From: Pseudomonadota bacterium
Lineage (GTDB): Bacteria > Pseudomonadota > Gammaproteobacteria > Steroidobacterales > Steroidobacteraceae
Direction of reading: 5' to 3'
DNA: 64,000 nucleotides
Assembly (NCBI GenBank): GCA_018240525.1
Contig: JAFEFN010000014.1
Coordinates: 44,487 to 108,486, forward strand
This document shows, in pieces, positions 1 through 8,545 of this stretch. The position numbers were made by a program, and so were the translations under genes. Numbering within the stretch: the first letter of the stretch is position 1; every line of letters starts with the position of its first letter. Below the pieces are notes generated by a model. That model was not told the origin of the DNA. It made no database searches and saw only the letters and a program-made list of their open reading frames with translations.

Positions 1-725
1 AGCGCCTCGATCCCCAGGCGCCGCTCGATGTCCGCGCGCAGCCCCTCCGTCCAGGGCTCGGCGCCGAAGATGCCGATGCGCAGCGAGCTGGCGGCCGGGT
101 CCAGCCCCTGCCGCTCGAACTCATCGGCGATGGCGAGCATGTACGAGGGCGTCACCATGATGATGTCGGGCTTGAGGTCGCAGATCAGCTGCACCTGCTT
201 CTGGGTCTGTCCGCCGGACATGGGCACGACCGTGCAGCCGAGCCGCTCGGCGCCGTAGTGAGCGCCCAGGCCGCCGGTGAAGAGCCCGTAGCCGTAGGCG
301 ACGTGCACGATGTCCCCCGGCCTGCCGCCGGCGGCGCGGATCGAGCGCGCCACCAGGCCCGCCCAGGTGTCGATGTCCGCCTGCGTGTAGCCGACGACGG
401 TCGGTCGCCCGGTGGTCCCGCTCGAGGCATGCAGCCGTGCGAGCCGCTCGCGCGGGACGGCGAACATGCCGAAGGGATAGTGCGCGCGCAGGTCGTCCTT
501 GAGCGTGAACGGGAAGTGGCGCAGGTCGGCGAGCGCTGCGAGGTCCTGGGGCACCACGCCCGCCGCCTCGCACTTGGCGCGATAGCTGGCAACGTTCGCA
601 TAGGCATGCGCCACGCTCCAGCGCAGCCGCTCGAGCTGCAGCGCGCGCAGCTCCTCGGCGCTCGCGCGCTCGATCGGCTCGAGCGGGCTGTCCGGGCGCC
701 CTCCCCCGTGCCCGTGCCGCCTCAT
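1..725 (-). CDS. paaK: Phenylacetate-CoA ligase, N-terminal part (cut by window edge)
   Basis: About 241 codons are visible from ATG at 725; the C-terminal part lies beyond position 1. The protein has the adenylate-forming P-loop (SSGTTGRPT) followed by VVGYTQADIDTW, and later the segments GGQTQKQ and FGAEPWTEG, all typical of the PaaK branch of AMP-dependent ligases. It would activate phenylacetate or a related aryl acid to its CoA thioester in the cytoplasm. Its start codon overlaps the stop of the E2 gene (ATGA), so it is probably the third gene of the E1-E2 operon. This pairing suggests that an aryl 2-oxo acid or its acid product is the substrate, but that is inference. Family assignment is firm; the precise acid is not. 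Confidence 0.9.
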   Translation of the reverse strand, partial: MRRHGHGGGRPDSPLEPIERASAEELRALQLERLRWSVAHAYANVASYRAKCEAAGVVPQDLAALADLRHFPFTLKDDLRAHYPFGMFAVPRERLARLHASSGTTGRPTVVGYTQADIDTWAGLVARSIRAAGGRPGDIVHVAYGYGLFTGGLGAHYGAERLGCTVVPMSGGQTQKQVQLICDLKPDIIMVTPSYMLAIADEFERQGLDPAASSLRIGIFGAEPWTEGLRADIERRLGIEA

Positions 726-1960
726 GCGGCCGGCCACTGCGCGAGCGCGGCGACGAAGGCGCTCAGGAAGCGGTTGCCTTCCTGGCCGTCCATCACGCGG
801 TGATCGAGGGTGAGCGAGACGTAGCAGCGGGGCCGGATGAGGATCTGCGCCGCGCTGCCCTCGCCGGACACCACGGCACGCTGCTCGAGCTTGCCGATGC
901 CCAGGATGGCCGACTGCGGCTGGTTGATGACGATCGGCGCGGCGATGAGGCTGCCGCTGACGCCGTGGTTGGAAATGGTGAAGGTGCCGCCGCGCACCTC
1001 GGCGGGGGACAGCTTGCCGGCCCGGGCGCGGGTGACCAGCTCATCCAGGCCGCGCGCGGTCTGCAGAAGGTCGCGGCTGTCGGCATCGCGCAGCACCGGC
1101 ACCACCAGGCCCACCCCCGGCACCGCGGTGGCGATGCCGAGGTGGACTGCCTCATAGACCTCGAGCGCGCTGTCGGTCCAGCGGCTGTTGGCCTCCGGCA
1201 CCGCGCGGATCGCCTCCACCGCGGCGCGCACGAAATAGGCCGTGAGGGTCAGCGGCACGCCGGCGCGCGCGAACTCCTCGCGCCGGCGCGCCCGGTCGGC
1301 GAGCACCGCGCCGAGGTCCGCCTCGAAGACCGTGGTGACGTGGGGCGCGGTGTGCAGCAGGCTCGCCACCATGTGCTCGGCGATGCGCTTGCGCACCGCC
1401 GAATGCGGCACCAGGTGGCTGCGCGCCGCTGCGGCCGCGGCCGCGGGCGCCGGTGCCGGCGCGGGCGCCGCCGGGCGGGCGGGCGCGGGGGTGCCGGCAT
1501 TCCCGGCGGCGCGCAGCACGTCCTCGACCATGATGCGACCGTCGGGTCCGGAGCCGGTGAGGCCCGCCGCCTCCAGGCCATGCTCGGCGAGCAGCCGCCG
1601 CACCGCCGGGCTGAGCCCGCCGCCGCGCCCCCCGGCGCGCGCAGGCCCGCTGGCGGCCGCGGCCACGGCGGTGGCGGCGGGCTGAGCCGCGGTCACCGCC
1701 AGCGGGGCCGCGGCGGCGCCGGCGGCCTCGATCCGGCCGAGCAGCTCGCCGGGGGCGATCTCCTCCTGCTCCTGCTTCAGGATCTGCGCGAGCGTGCCGG
1801 CGCCGGGGGAGGCGACCTCGACGGTGACCTTGTCGGTCTCGATCTCGATCAGCGGCTCGTTCTCGGCGACCGCATCGCCGACCTGCTTCAGCCAGCGCAG
1901 GACCTGGGACCGGGTGCCCTCGGTCTGCTCGGCGGGGGCGCACACGTCAAGACGGCTCAT
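722..1960 (-). CDS. 2-oxo-acid dehydrogenase E2, dihydrolipoamide acyltransferase
   Basis: The 412-residue protein has three modules. An N-terminal lipoyl domain carries the lipoylated lysine in ETDKVTVE (about K44). A peripheral-subunit binding domain (LSPAVRRLLAEHG...GRIMVEDVL) lies around residues 125-160 between Ala/Pro-rich linkers. The catalytic domain ends with the active-site motif DHRVMDG (His near 387). It transfers the acyl group from E1 to CoA. ATG at 1960 was chosen because MSRLDVCAPA starts directly on the lipoyl domain; the open frame extends further upstream into the E1 gene without homology. It lies 7 bp after E1 and overlaps paaK by 4 bp. No E3 gene is present in the window, so a shared E3 is assumed. 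Branched-chain and aryl 2-oxo acids are both possible substrates. Confidence 0.9.
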   Translation of the reverse strand: MSRLDVCAPAEQTEGTRSQVLRWLKQVGDAVAENEPLIEIETDKVTVEVASPGAGTLAQILKQEQEEIAPGELLGRIEAAGAAAAPLAVTAAQPAATAVAAAASGPARAGGRGGGLSPAVRRLLAEHGLEAAGLTGSGPDGRIMVEDVLRAAGNAGTPAPARPAAPAPAPAPAAAAAAARSHLVPHSAVRKRIAEHMVASLLHTAPHVTTVFEADLGAVLADRARRREEFARAGVPLTLTAYFVRAAVEAIRAVPEANSRWTDSALEVYEAVHLGIATAVPGVGLVVPVLRDADSRDLLQTARGLDELVTRARAGKLSPAEVRGGTFTISNHGVSGSLIAAPIVINQPQSAILGIGKLEQRAVVSGEGSAAQILIRPRCYVSLTLDHRVMDGQEGNRFLSAFVAALAQWPAA

Positions 1961-1967
1961 GGAGTGC

Positions 1968-4058
1968 TCACAGGCTGGCGATGTGCTGCAGCGCGCGCGT
2001 GATGCGCGCGACGCTCGGGACGGCTGCATCCAGCAGTCCCAGGTTGTGCGGGCTCGGGATGTTGGGCATCGCCAGCCGCTCGATGGGTGCCTCGAGGCTG
2101 AAGAAATTCTCCTGCGCGAGCGTGGCGGCGATCTCCGCTCCAAAGCCGGCGGTGAGGTTGTCCTCGTGCACGATGACGCAACGGCGGGTCTTTGTCACCG
2201 AGTCCTGCACGGCCGCCTTGTCCCAGGGGGCCAGGGTGCGCAGGTCGATCACCTCGGCATCCACCTGCGAGGCCGCGGCGGCCTGTTCGCAGCGCTCGAC
2301 CATCGCCCCCCAGGTGATGACGGTGAGCTCGCTGCCGGCGCGCACGGTGCGCGCGCGCCCGAAGGGCACCACGAACTCGTCCCCGGGATAGGGGCGGCGC
2401 GCCCAGGCCGCATCGAGCATCGCGCGGTGCTCGAAGAAGATCACCGGGTCGTTGCCGCGCAGCGCCGAGCGCAGCAGGCCCACCGCATCCTCCGCATTGC
2501 AGGGCACGGCGACCTGCCAGCCGACCCCGTGCACCCAGGCCACCTCGTTGGTCTGGCTGTGCCAGGGGTCGCCGACCTTGAAGAACCCGCCGGGCATGCG
2601 CACCACGATCGGCGCCGCATAGCGGTTGCCCGTGCGCCAGCGCATGGTGCCGCAGTCGTTGAGCTGCTCGGCGGCAGGCTCGGCGTACTTGCGGAACTGG
2701 ATCTCCGCCACCGGCCGCAGCCCCGCCAGCGCCATGCCGACCGCGCGGCCGATGATGCCCTCCTCGGACAGGCTGGTGTCGAACACGCGCTCGGGGCCGT
2801 ACTTGTCCTGCAGCCCGAGCGTGGCGCCGTGCACCCCGCCCTTCGGGCCGACGTCCTCGCCGAACACCAGCATGCGGCGGTTCAGCGCGAGCTCCACATC
2901 GAGCGTGCGGCGGATGGCGGTGAGCATGTTGGTGCGCGCCGGCTCCGGGTGCGCCGTCATCGTCCCCGGCGGCAGCGCGACCCCTTCGGGCAGCAGGCCG
3001 CCCTGGCGCTGCGGCGCGCCCGGCTCGGAGTAGACGAAGCGGGTCAGCTGCTGCGGATCCGGCGCCGGCTGGGCGATGGCGCGCTCGATGGCCGCCTCGA
3101 CCTGCGCCCGCGCCTCGGCGGCGAGCGCGCTCCACTGCCCCTCGCTCATCTGCGCGGGCACCAGGTACGCGTGCAGGCGCGCGAGCGGGTCGCGCGCGGT
3201 CTCCTCGCGCAGCAGCTGCTCGGACTTGTAGGCCTGCGTGTCCTGGCCGGAGTGGCCGGACAGGCGCGGCACCTTCAGCCGCAGCAGCACCGGCGCGCGC
3301 GCCGCGCGCACCTGCGCCACCGCCTGCGCGGTCAGCCGCGCCGCCTCGGCAGGATCCGCGCCGTCGCCCTGCAGGATGCACAGCCCCGAGAAGGCGGCGA
3401 GGTTCGCGACGATGTCGCCGCCGGGGGTCTGCAGGCGCGACGGGACCGAGATCCCGTAGCCGTTGTCCTCGACGTAGAACAGCTGCGGCAGCTTCAGGGT
3501 CGTGGCGATGTTGAGGGCGGCCCAGAAGCCGTTGGTGGCGGTCGAGGCCTCCCCGCCGAGCACGACGGCGATGCTGCGCGCGTAAGAAGGATCCTGGAGC
3601 ACCTCGTGGCGGTAGCGGATCGCCTGGGCCCAGCCGGTGGCCGGGGTGTACTGCGCGCCGACGCCGCCGGCGGCGGGGAGCACGCTCGGGCCGCCCGCCC
3701 CGGGGCGGTTGAAGACCACGCCGATGTCGCGGCCCCCGGTGCAGGATCCCGCGCGCATCAGCGGGCCGGCGGCCAGTTCCTCCAGGTCCGCCCCCAGGGC
3801 GAGCATCATCGGCCGCGAGCGGTAGTACACGCTCACCCCGTCGTGCGGATCGGTGAGCAGCCGGCCGAGCAGGATCTGCGCCAGATCGTGGCCGCGCGCG
3901 CAGAACTGGTAGAGCACCTTGCGCTCCGGCAGCAGGCGCGTCTGCTCGATGTCATCGAGGCTGCGCGAGTGGTGCAGCAGGCGTGCGACCCAGGCCCAGT
4001 CCGGCTGCGCGGCATCGCCGGTCGGCGGGGAGGTCAGCGGGGCGATGCGTGCGGCCAT
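1968..4058 (-). CDS. Fused 2-oxo-acid dehydrogenase E1 (alpha-beta in one chain)
   Basis: The 696-residue protein joins two subunits that are usually separate. Residues 1 to about 345 are E1-alpha-like, with the thiamine diphosphate region GGEASTATNGF...YVEDNGYGIS. From about residue 365 it is E1-beta-like (MLVFGEDVGPKGGVHG, SEEGIIGRAVGMALAG, AEIQFRKY, HEDNLTAGFG). It decarboxylates a 2-oxo acid and acylates the lipoyl group of the E2 encoded just downstream. ATG at 4058 was preferred; an in-frame start 54 bp upstream would add a non-homologous 18-residue tail. The gene is divergent from an Lrp-type regulator, the arrangement known for bkdR and the branched-chain dehydrogenase operon of pseudomonads. 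Substrate could be branched-chain or aromatic 2-oxo acids. Confidence 0.88.
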   Translation of the reverse strand: MAARIAPLTSPPTGDAAQPDWAWVARLLHHSRSLDDIEQTRLLPERKVLYQFCARGHDLAQILLGRLLTDPHDGVSVYYRSRPMMLALGADLEELAAGPLMRAGSCTGGRDIGVVFNRPGAGGPSVLPAAGGVGAQYTPATGWAQAIRYRHEVLQDPSYARSIAVVLGGEASTATNGFWAALNIATTLKLPQLFYVEDNGYGISVPSRLQTPGGDIVANLAAFSGLCILQGDGADPAEAARLTAQAVAQVRAARAPVLLRLKVPRLSGHSGQDTQAYKSEQLLREETARDPLARLHAYLVPAQMSEGQWSALAAEARAQVEAAIERAIAQPAPDPQQLTRFVYSEPGAPQRQGGLLPEGVALPPGTMTAHPEPARTNMLTAIRRTLDVELALNRRMLVFGEDVGPKGGVHGATLGLQDKYGPERVFDTSLSEEGIIGRAVGMALAGLRPVAEIQFRKYAEPAAEQLNDCGTMRWRTGNRYAAPIVVRMPGGFFKVGDPWHSQTNEVAWVHGVGWQVAVPCNAEDAVGLLRSALRGNDPVIFFEHRAMLDAAWARRPYPGDEFVVPFGRARTVRAGSELTVITWGAMVERCEQAAAASQVDAEVIDLRTLAPWDKAAVQDSVTKTRRCVIVHEDNLTAGFGAEIAATLAQENFFSLEAPIERLAMPNIPSPHNLGLLDAAVPSVARITRALQHIASL

Positions 4059-4146
4059 GGCGATCTCGGGGGTGCTGCAACCGACCGCAAGTCTATGCCC
4101 CGCACGGTGCAATTATCTTTCCCTGATTGCCGCATTTCGGGGATAT

Positions 4147-4165
4147 TTGGCAATATTATTGCCAA
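4147..4165. promoter_or_regulatory. Perfect 19-bp palindrome, candidate Lrp operator
   Basis: TTGGCAAT-ATT-ATTGCCAA is a perfect 8-bp inverted repeat with a 3-bp centre. It lies in an AT-rich island between the divergent E1 gene and the Lrp-family gene, 20 bp before the regulator's ATG. Length and symmetry suit a dimeric AsnC/Lrp protein. Autoregulation plus control of the dehydrogenase operon is inferred. Confidence 0.6.
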
Positions 4166-4184
4166 TTCACCGCAAGGCGCCCCC

Positions 4185-4652
4185 ATGCCCAAGAGTCTCG
4201 ACCGCCTGGACCGCCGCATCCTCGAGGAGCTGCAGGCCGACGCCCGCATCGCCAACCAGGAACTCGCCAAGCGGGTGGGGCTGTCGCCGGCGCCGTGCTG
4301 GCGGCGGCTGCGGCGCCTGGAGAGCGAGGGCTTCATCCAGGGATACGCCACGCTGCTGCACGCCGGCGCGATCGGCCTGCCGATCCAGGCGTACGCGCTG
4401 GTCTCCCTCGAGAACCACCACCCCGAGTCGGTGCGCCAGTTCGACCAGCGCGTGAAGGAGCGGCCCGAGGTGCTCGAGTGCCACTCGATGAGCGGCGCCA
4501 ACGACTACCTGCTGCGCATCGTCGCGGCCAGCATGGAGGCCTACGAGCACTTCCTCTCGACGCAGCTGCTGCAGCTGGCGGCGGTGCGTTCAGTCAACAC
4601 CAGCTTCGTGCTCAGGACGAAGAAGGCGACGACTCGCCTGCCCGTCGGCTGA
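4185..4652 (+). CDS. Lrp/AsnC-family regulator, BkdR-like
   Basis: The 155-residue protein has the standard layout: N-terminal helix-turn-helix (LDRLDRRILEELQADARI, then LSPAPCWRRLRRLE) and a C-terminal RAM effector domain with VLECHSMSGANDYLLRI. The ATG at 4185 is the first that gives a complete N-terminal DNA-binding domain; a much longer open frame upstream is only antisense to the E1/E2 genes. Divergence from a 2-oxo-acid dehydrogenase operon matches BkdR, which activates bkd genes in response to branched-chain amino acids. The last 63 bp overlap the 3' end of the convergent TPR gene. Family certain, effector unknown. Confidence 0.9.
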   Translation: MPKSLDRLDRRILEELQADARIANQELAKRVGLSPAPCWRRLRRLESEGFIQGYATLLHAGAIGLPIQAYALVSLENHHPESVRQFDQRVKERPEVLECHSMSGANDYLLRIVAASMEAYEHFLSTQLLQLAAVRSVNTSFVLRTKKATTRLPVG

Positions 4653-6374
4653 GGCGCGGTGCTGGCACTCGCAGCTGGCGGTATCGACCCCGGCATACCA
4701 GAACGCGGACCCCGGCAGCGCGACGTCCGCGTGCTGCCAGGCCCGCTGCTGCTGGTGCCGCACCCGGGCCGCCTCGGCGGAGCGGCCCTGGCGCGCCAGC
4801 GCCGCCGCCAGCCCGTACAGTGACCAGCCGTTGGCGGGGTTGCGCCGCAGGTCCTCGCGGTAGACCTGCTCGGCCTCGCGCGCGCGCCCGGCGATCAGCA
4901 GCTGCGCGCCGAGCAGGTGGCGCACCGGGAAGAACCAGTCGGAGGGCTCGTTGTAGGCCAGCCGGTCCTCGGCGGCCACCGCCTGCTCCAGCCACTGCAC
5001 GGCCCCGGCATCGTCCGCCTCGGAGGCGGCCACGCGCGCGGCCACCACCGGTGCGGCGACGGCGACCAGGTCCTTGAGCGTGTTGAAGCCGCCCATCGTA
5101 TCGGCGGGCGCCGCAGCGGCCAGCGCCTGCAGCCCGGCGAGCGCGGTGCGGGCCTCGGCCAGCCGGCCGCGCGCCGCGAGCGCCACGCCCCGCCCGTAGA
5201 GGTACGCGGCGGTGAGCCCGGGGGCGCCCGGCGGGGGCGCCTGCACGGCGATCATCTCGTCCCAGAGCCCGAAGCGCACGAGCGCGGCGTACTGCTGCGA
5301 GAGGTTCCAGCCCGAGTCGCCCATCGCCAGCAGCATCGGCAGCGGGATGGCGTCGTCGACGTTCAGCACCGCGGCGAGGGTCTCCGCCTTGCGCCCTTCC
5401 ATCGCGGTCGAGAAGGCCAGGAAGGAGTAGTTGTGCGCGAGGTACATCGCGTAGTAATCCGGCGCGCTGGTGCTGGCGAAGTAGGCCTTGTCGGCCGCCG
5501 CCCCCAGGCGGTTGGCCTCCGCGGCGTCCTCGTAGCGCCCCACCCGCTGCATGATGTGCGCGGGCATGTGCTCGAGGTGGCCCGCCGCGGGCATCATGCC
5601 GCGCAAGCGCTCGGCGGCGGCCACCCCCTGGGCCGGATCGGGCGAGGCCTCGACGACGTGGACGTAGTAATGGTTGGCGCCCGGGTGCGCGGGATCCCGC
5701 TTGAGCACCGACTCCAGGCGCGACTGGATCTCCAGGGTGCCCGCGGCCGGGTGGCCCTGCGCGTCCCACAGCTTCCAGGCGTGCACCCCCATGCCCGCCT
5801 CGGCGCACAGCACCTGCACGTCGAGGTCATCCGGGAAGCGCGCCGCCACCGCGCGCATCGCCTGCGCATACGCCTCGGCCAGTAAAGCCCCCTGCTCGGC
5901 GGTGGGCGGCTGCGCGCTCGGGTAGCGTGCGGTGAGCGCCCCGATCAGCGCCTGCTCGACCGGCGAGGCGTGCGCGGCGTGCGCCTGCGCCTGCTGCAGC
6001 GCCTGCCAGGCGACCTGCGTGCGCTCCCCGGCCACCGCCGGCAGGTTGTAGTTGGGGCCGACGGTGAGCGCCACGCCCCACAGGCAGATCGCACAGTCAG
6101 GGTCCAGCCGGGCCGCCTCGGCGAAGGAGCGCGTCGACTCGTCGTGGTTGAAGGCGTACAGGAAGCGCATGCCCTGGTCGAAGTACTGCTGCGCGAGCGG
6201 CACCGAGGTGCCGATGGTGCGGTGGAAGCTGCCGAGCCCCTCGTACAGGCGGGCCCCGTGCGCCCAGTCCGCCACCGTCGCCGGCACGCCCATCGCGTGC
6301 GCGGGCGGGGTGTCGGCCCGCGCGGGCGGGAGGCAGGCGAGGACGGCGGTCAGTGCAGCCGCGAGGATCTTCAT
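4590..6374 (-). CDS. Secreted TPR-repeat protein of unknown function
   Basis: The 594-residue product starts with a signal peptide (MKILAAALTAVLACLPPARA) and is then almost entirely alpha-helical repeats with TPR features, for example FAEAARLDPDCAICLWGVAL, MPAHIMQRVGRYEDAAEAN and a C-terminal pair around EAEQVYREDLRRNPANGWSL. Such proteins scaffold other proteins in the periplasm; no catalytic motif is visible. Its ATG lies 1 bp past the stop of the FadB-like gene, so it is probably co-transcribed with it, though no functional link is obvious. The 3' end overlaps the convergent Lrp gene by 63 bp. Reading frame and export are well supported; function is unknown. Confidence 0.8.
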   Translation of the reverse strand: MKILAAALTAVLACLPPARADTPPAHAMGVPATVADWAHGARLYEGLGSFHRTIGTSVPLAQQYFDQGMRFLYAFNHDESTRSFAEAARLDPDCAICLWGVALTVGPNYNLPAVAGERTQVAWQALQQAQAHAAHASPVEQALIGALTARYPSAQPPTAEQGALLAEAYAQAMRAVAARFPDDLDVQVLCAEAGMGVHAWKLWDAQGHPAAGTLEIQSRLESVLKRDPAHPGANHYYVHVVEASPDPAQGVAAAERLRGMMPAAGHLEHMPAHIMQRVGRYEDAAEANRLGAAADKAYFASTSAPDYYAMYLAHNYSFLAFSTAMEGRKAETLAAVLNVDDAIPLPMLLAMGDSGWNLSQQYAALVRFGLWDEMIAVQAPPPGAPGLTAAYLYGRGVALAARGRLAEARTALAGLQALAAAAPADTMGGFNTLKDLVAVAAPVVAARVAASEADDAGAVQWLEQAVAAEDRLAYNEPSDWFFPVRHLLGAQLLIAGRAREAEQVYREDLRRNPANGWSLYGLAAALARQGRSAEAARVRHQQQRAWQHADVALPGSAFWYAGVDTASCECQHRASADGQASRRLLRPEHEAGVD

Positions 6375-6375
6375 A

Positions 6376-8403
6376 TCAGGCCTCTCCCCAGCCACCGCGC
6401 GCGGCAGCTCGCACAAGGTATGCCGATGGGCCCCAGCGCGCCCCGTGCCGGCGCGCGAGCGTCTGCGCGGTCGCCACGACGCGCTCGAGCCCGCTGCGTT
6501 CGGCCCAGAACATCGGGCCGCCCCGCCAGGCCGGAAAACCGTAGCCGTTGACGTACACGATGTCCACATCGCCGGTGCGCAGCGCGATGCCCTCCTCCAC
6601 CAGCTGCGCGCCGGCGTTGACCAGCGGGTGCAGCAGGCGGTCGAGGATCTCGGCATCGGCGATCGGGCGGCGCACGATCCGAAGCTCGCGCGAGACCGAC
6701 TCGATGAGGGCCTGCACCTCCGGATCGGGCAGGCGCGTGCGGCCCTCGTAGCGGTAGAAGCCCTTGCCGGCCTTCTGGCCGAGGCGGCCCGCGGCCACCA
6801 GGCGCTCCAGGACCGGCGACCAGCGCTCGTCGGGGGGCAGCGTGCGGCTCCTGCGGATGAGCAGGCCGACGTCGTTGCCGGCCAGGTCGCGCACCGCGAG
6901 CGGCCCCATGGCGAAGCCGAACCCCTCGATCACGCGGTCGATCTGCTCCGGCGTCGCGCCCTCCTCGAGCAGGAACTCCGCCTCCAGCCCGTAGAACATG
7001 AGCATGCGGTTGCCGATGAAGCCGTCGGCGTTGCCGGCGAGCACGGTCACCTTGCCGAGGGTCTGGCCGAGCTGCATCACCGTGCGGATCACCTGCGCGG
7101 AAGTGGCCCGGCCGCGCACGTTCTCCAGGAGCTTCATGACGTGCGCGGGGCTGAAGAAGTGCGTGCCGACCACCTGCTGCGGCCGGCTCGTGCTGGCGGC
7201 GATCGCATCGATGTCCAGCGTCGAGGTGTTGGTGGCGAGGATCGCCTGCGGGGCGGCCACCCGGTCCAGGCGCGCGAACACCTCGCGCTTGACCTCAAGA
7301 TCCTCGAACACCGCCTCGACGATGATGTCGGCGGCGGACAGCGCCTCGTACCCGGTGGCGCCGCGGATGCGCTGCAGGGCCGCCGCGGCGCGCGCCGGGG
7401 CCAGGCTGCCGCGCTGCACCGAAGCCTCGTAGTTTCCGCGGATGAGGGCCATGCCGCGCTCGAGCGCCTCGCCCGACACCTCCAGCAGCGTGACCGGGAT
7501 GCCGGCGTTGGCGAAGGACATCGCGATCCCGCCGCCCATGGTGCCCGCGCCGATGACCGCGGCGGTGCGGATCGGCAGCGGCTCGCCCGGGGCGAGTCCC
7601 GGGATGGTCTGCGCCGCGCGCTGAGCGGCCGCGACGTGCCGGAGCGCCTGGTGCTGCTCGCCCTCGCGGCACGCCGCGTAGAGTGCGGCCACGCGCGCGC
7701 GCGCCTGCGCGGGGGGCAGGCTGCTCAGTGCCTCCACGGCATCGATGACGGACAGCGGCGCGAGCTGCCCGCGCACGCGCGCCCGGACCTTGCCGCGCAG
7801 CGCGGCGTATCCGGCCGCATCGGGCGGCGGCGCCGCGCGCGTCGCTGCATCGTCCTCGGGACCCTGGTCGCCGTCTTCAGGATTGCGCGCAAAGGCGAGC
7901 GCGGCCTCCAGCCCCGTCTCCCCCAGCGCATCCAGGAGCCCGGCCCGCGCGGCCCGCGCGGCGTCGAGGAAGTTGCCGCCGCTCAGGGCCTCGATGGTCT
8001 CCTGGGCACCCATGCGCTTCAGCGCCGCCTCGATGACCGCGGGGGCCGGAATCAGCCCCGACTTCACTTCCGGGAAGCCGAGCGCGCTGCCCGGGCCGCC
8101 GATGCACCAGCGGCAGGCGAGCAGCAGCTGCAGCGCGGGGCCGCTGACCGCGCCCTCGACCGCGCCGAGCACCGGCTTGCCCGGTGCCTGGAGGCTTTCG
8201 CAGGCGCGTTGCAGCGCCGCCGGCTCCGGCTCCGCCGCCCAGGCGCCGAACACCCCGGCCAGCACCACCGCCTGCGCGGCCGCCTCGCCCTGCGCGCGCT
8301 GCACCAGGGCCGGCAGCTCGGGCAGGAAGTCCGCGGAGGATGCCGCCTGCGCCGGCTGGATCACGGCGATGCCATCATCGAGTCGATAGGTGAGCAGGGA
8401 CAC
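6376..8403 (-). CDS. FadB-like enoyl-CoA hydratase / 3-hydroxyacyl-CoA dehydrogenase
   Basis: The 675-residue protein has an N-terminal crotonase domain (about 1-200) and a C-terminal 3-hydroxyacyl-CoA dehydrogenase with NAD motif VIGAGTMGGGIA, the catalytic-His segment VGTHFFSPAHVMKLLE and GFIGNRML. The dehydrogenase half looks intact. In the crotonase half, the oxyanion-hole and first catalytic glutamate region, usually GGGxE, reads GPALQ, so that Glu is replaced by Gln; the second Glu (GFPEVKSG) is kept. Hydratase activity may be lost or altered. The start is GTG at 8403. It is shorter than E. coli FadB (about 730 residues). Role: beta-oxidation of a fatty or aryl acyl-CoA. Confidence 0.87.
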   Translation of the reverse strand: MSLLTYRLDDGIAVIQPAQAASSADFLPELPALVQRAQGEAAAQAVVLAGVFGAWAAEPEPAALQRACESLQAPGKPVLGAVEGAVSGPALQLLLACRWCIGGPGSALGFPEVKSGLIPAPAVIEAALKRMGAQETIEALSGGNFLDAARAARAGLLDALGETGLEAALAFARNPEDGDQGPEDDAATRAAPPPDAAGYAALRGKVRARVRGQLAPLSVIDAVEALSSLPPAQARARVAALYAACREGEQHQALRHVAAAQRAAQTIPGLAPGEPLPIRTAAVIGAGTMGGGIAMSFANAGIPVTLLEVSGEALERGMALIRGNYEASVQRGSLAPARAAAALQRIRGATGYEALSAADIIVEAVFEDLEVKREVFARLDRVAAPQAILATNTSTLDIDAIAASTSRPQQVVGTHFFSPAHVMKLLENVRGRATSAQVIRTVMQLGQTLGKVTVLAGNADGFIGNRMLMFYGLEAEFLLEEGATPEQIDRVIEGFGFAMGPLAVRDLAGNDVGLLIRRSRTLPPDERWSPVLERLVAAGRLGQKAGKGFYRYEGRTRLPDPEVQALIESVSRELRIVRRPIADAEILDRLLHPLVNAGAQLVEEGIALRTGDVDIVYVNGYGFPAWRGGPMFWAERSGLERVVATAQTLARRHGARWGPSAYLVRAAARGGWGEA

Positions 8404-8469
8404 GCGCGCTCCGGTCGGTGGATCGCGCGCATTGTACGTCGGCGCCCGCCGGGTGCCTGCGCGGGTGCG

Positions 8470-8511
8470 GAAAATGCAGCGGCCCCGCCGGCGCAGGACC
8501 GGCGGGGCCGC
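8470..8511 (-). terminator. Rho-independent terminator after the YceI gene
   Basis: A perfect 13-bp inverted repeat (8479-8491 with 8499-8511, 7-base loop) is followed on the minus strand by TGCATTTT. It lies 35 bp beyond the stop of the YceI gene, in that gene's direction, and before the FadB-like gene, separating the two units. Confidence 0.75.
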
Positions 8512-8545
8512 GGTGAGGGTCGGCGCCGCGCGGCGGCGCGCGCGC

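Noticed and set aside
1794..4184. Very long plus-strand open frame running into the Lrp gene (over 900 codons in total)
   Set aside because: It is antisense to the E1/E2 genes, and its translation is Arg/Gly/His-rich with no domain until the Lrp start at 4185. High GC makes stop codons rare in shadow frames.
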